A stretch of 64,000 nucleotides of DNA from Clostridiales bacterium GWF2_38_85. Its GTDB lineage: Bacteria > Bacillota > Clostridia > Oscillospirales > CAG-382. Location: NCBI GenBank assembly GCA_001797275.1, contig MGOY01000003.1, forward strand, positions 22,805 through 86,804, in the 5' to 3' direction. A program made the translations under genes and the position numbers. Numbering within the stretch: position 1 is the first letter of the stretch; the number at the start of each line of letters is the position of its first letter. The notes under the pieces were generated by a model that searched no databases, had not been told where the DNA came from, and saw only the letters and a list, made by a program, of their open reading frames with translations. Positions 62,866 to 64,000 of this stretch are shown piece after piece.

Positions 62866-63882
62866 ATGGAACTACAACTCGGGGCGACAATCCGAAAATT
62901 GCGAACTGAAAAAGCTATAACACAAGAAGAACTTGCAGAATATGTCGGAGTATCATTTCAAGCTGTTTCTAAGTGGGAAACCAATACTACAATGCCTGAC
63001 ATTACATTATTACCAAAGCTTGCAGTATTTTTTGGTGTCAGTATTGACGCATTATTTTCTGTAAATACAGATGACGAATTGGAACGTATCGATTATATGT
63101 TTGAAAATGAACATCTGACAGACCAAAATTTTGTGTATGCCAAACGAACGCTCGACGCAATACTAAAGAATAACGAAAATGATGTTGAAGCTTTGAAAAG
63201 GTATGCAATGCTTTATATGCGTAGAAATAATCGTGACAACCTTGCAGCAGGCAGAATTATTGAGAAGGCAATCAACCTCTCACCTCTTAATGATGAATTA
63301 TATTCTATGTACAGACAAGTCAGAGGTGGTGATAACTACTTTGCAAGAAGCGGAAACGGTTGGTTCATTAGGTTTTGCGAACCATACGCAAAGAAATATC
63401 CTTCCAACATCAATCTTTTAGGTAGGTTAATTGATGCATATATTGAAATGAGATATTTTGATCGTGCTTTAGATATGATTGAAACCTTAAAAATTTACGA
63501 TAGTAACGGAATGGTTGATATATTCAAAGGTGATTTGTTGTTTGCACAAGGTTATATTGATGAAGCAAAAGCAATTTGGAGGTCTGTAGACAAAACTAAT
63601 ATAAAACTTCAATACGAAATTGGAGAGAGGTTTAATAGGGTCTGCGATTATGAGAAAGCAATCGAGTTTTTCGAAAATGCATTTTCTTATGCAAAAAAGC
63701 CACGAGATTTATCATCAACTTACTCACTTGCGTTTTTATACACAGCTTTAGAAAAGTATCAAAAGGCAATAGAAATGTGGGAACGAATTCTTGAAGTCCA
63801 AAAAAGTGATTGGAATATCACTGAAGGCACACAAGCAGAATGGTCAAAAGCTGAAATAGCAAAGCTTAAATCAAAGTTATAG
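62866..63882 (+). CDS. XRE-family regulator with TPR-like repeats
   Basis: 338 residues. N-terminal helix-turn-helix (LGATIRKLRTEKAITQEELAEYVGVSFQAVSKWETNTTMPDITLLPKLAVFF, about 3-55). The rest is repeated helical pairs of TPR type (INLSPLNDELYSMYRQ; ALDMIETLKIYDSNGMVDI; KAIEFFENAFSYAKKPRDL). The start is ATG 62866, with GGAGG 8 nt upstream. Resembles peptide-responsive clostridial regulators, but no small peptide gene was found beside it. Confidence 0.9.
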   Translation: MELQLGATIRKLRTEKAITQEELAEYVGVSFQAVSKWETNTTMPDITLLPKLAVFFGVSIDALFSVNTDDELERIDYMFENEHLTDQNFVYAKRTLDAILKNNENDVEALKRYAMLYMRRNNRDNLAAGRIIEKAINLSPLNDELYSMYRQVRGGDNYFARSGNGWFIRFCEPYAKKYPSNINLLGRLIDAYIEMRYFDRALDMIETLKIYDSNGMVDIFKGDLLFAQGYIDEAKAIWRSVDKTNIKLQYEIGERFNRVCDYEKAIEFFENAFSYAKKPRDLSSTYSLAFLYTALEKYQKAIEMWERILEVQKSDWNITEGTQAEWSKAEIAKLKSKL

Positions 63883-63911
63883 TAAAAAATCAAAAAAGCG
63901 GGAGTCCATTG

Positions 63912-64000
63912 AATTGGTCCCAAAAAGTTAGACAAAGTTTTTTATAAAAACTTGTGCAAATTAATATTAAGCAATGGATATGGCTTGAGACCTGTGATTT
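63912..64000 (+). mobile_element. Probable left end of an IS3-type insertion sequence (cut by window end)
   Basis: The end TTGAATTGGTCCCAAAAAGTTAGAC resembles IS3-family (IS150-like) termini, which often include CCCCAAAAAGTTAGAC. GGCTTGAGACCTGTGATTT near the edge is like the hairpin found just inside such ends. The transposase genes are out of view, so this is a recognition from memory, not a proof. Confidence 0.45.

Noticed and set aside
1..64000. CRISPR arrays, tRNA or rRNA genes, prophage genes
   Set aside because: No spaced direct repeats of CRISPR type, no cloverleaf or rRNA sequence and no phage structural genes were recognised.

Overview
The window looks like chromosomal DNA of a motile, low-GC Gram-positive anaerobe of the class Clostridia. 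The evidence is gene content: FliY with CheC-type motifs, FliW-CsrA next to flagellin, a FlhO/FlhP-type rod pair, DUF6470, a FlgN/FlgM/FlgK/FlgL block, a Csp-like subtilase, and AT-rich intergenic DNA. The genus cannot be fixed from sequence alone.

Layout. 1-2087: topoisomerase III (3' end missing). 2535-7557: ABC-2 exporter operon with a lipoprotein and a small secreted protein. 8046-14940: chemotaxis operon cheY-cheA-cheW-mcp-cheR-cheB, with a good terminator at 7967-8002. 15075-16166: HD-GYP protein. 16396-20095: four tandem flagellin genes. 20278-24821: flgM-flgN-flgK-flgL-DUF6470-fliW-csrA, with a sigma-28-like promoter at its head and a strong terminator at its end. 24914-45489: one long minus-strand flagellar operon from flgB to the rod genes, including the basal body, export apparatus, switch, hook and sigma-28. 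45490-46152: divergent control region with two sigma-28-like promoters. 46153-50641: fliD-fliS-fliT-like-motA-motB. 50863-53597: GH2 glycosidase divergent from an AraC regulator. 53837-58069: MoxR-DUF58-transglutaminase operon. 58209-59573: MarR-flavodoxin-FMN_bind operon. 59836-62702: Gfo/Idh/MocA oxidoreductase and subtilase. 62866-63882: XRE-TPR regulator. 63912-64000: probable start of an insertion sequence.

How it works together. The long operon would build the hook-basal body and make FliA. FlgM would hold FliA until the hook is finished. FliA would then switch on the flgM-csrA, flagellin and fliD-motAB units. All four flagellin leaders carry a small hairpin with AUGGA in its loop plus an AAGGA overlapping the ribosome binding site. 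This is the arrangement expected for CsrA repression, and CsrA and its antagonist FliW are encoded next door.

The least expected finding is a family of about 100-bp palindromic, MITE-like elements. There are five full copies and two 24-27-bp end-fusion remnants in the flagellar intergenic spaces. Their ends are TACTA...TAGTA and most are flanked by direct TTA repeats. One copy sits inside a second palindromic repeat whose uninterrupted copy is also present. Another splits a perfect hairpin behind the flagellins. These two natural empty-site comparisons show a 3-bp target duplication. A third copy supplies the stop codon of fliJ. No transposase for the family is visible here.
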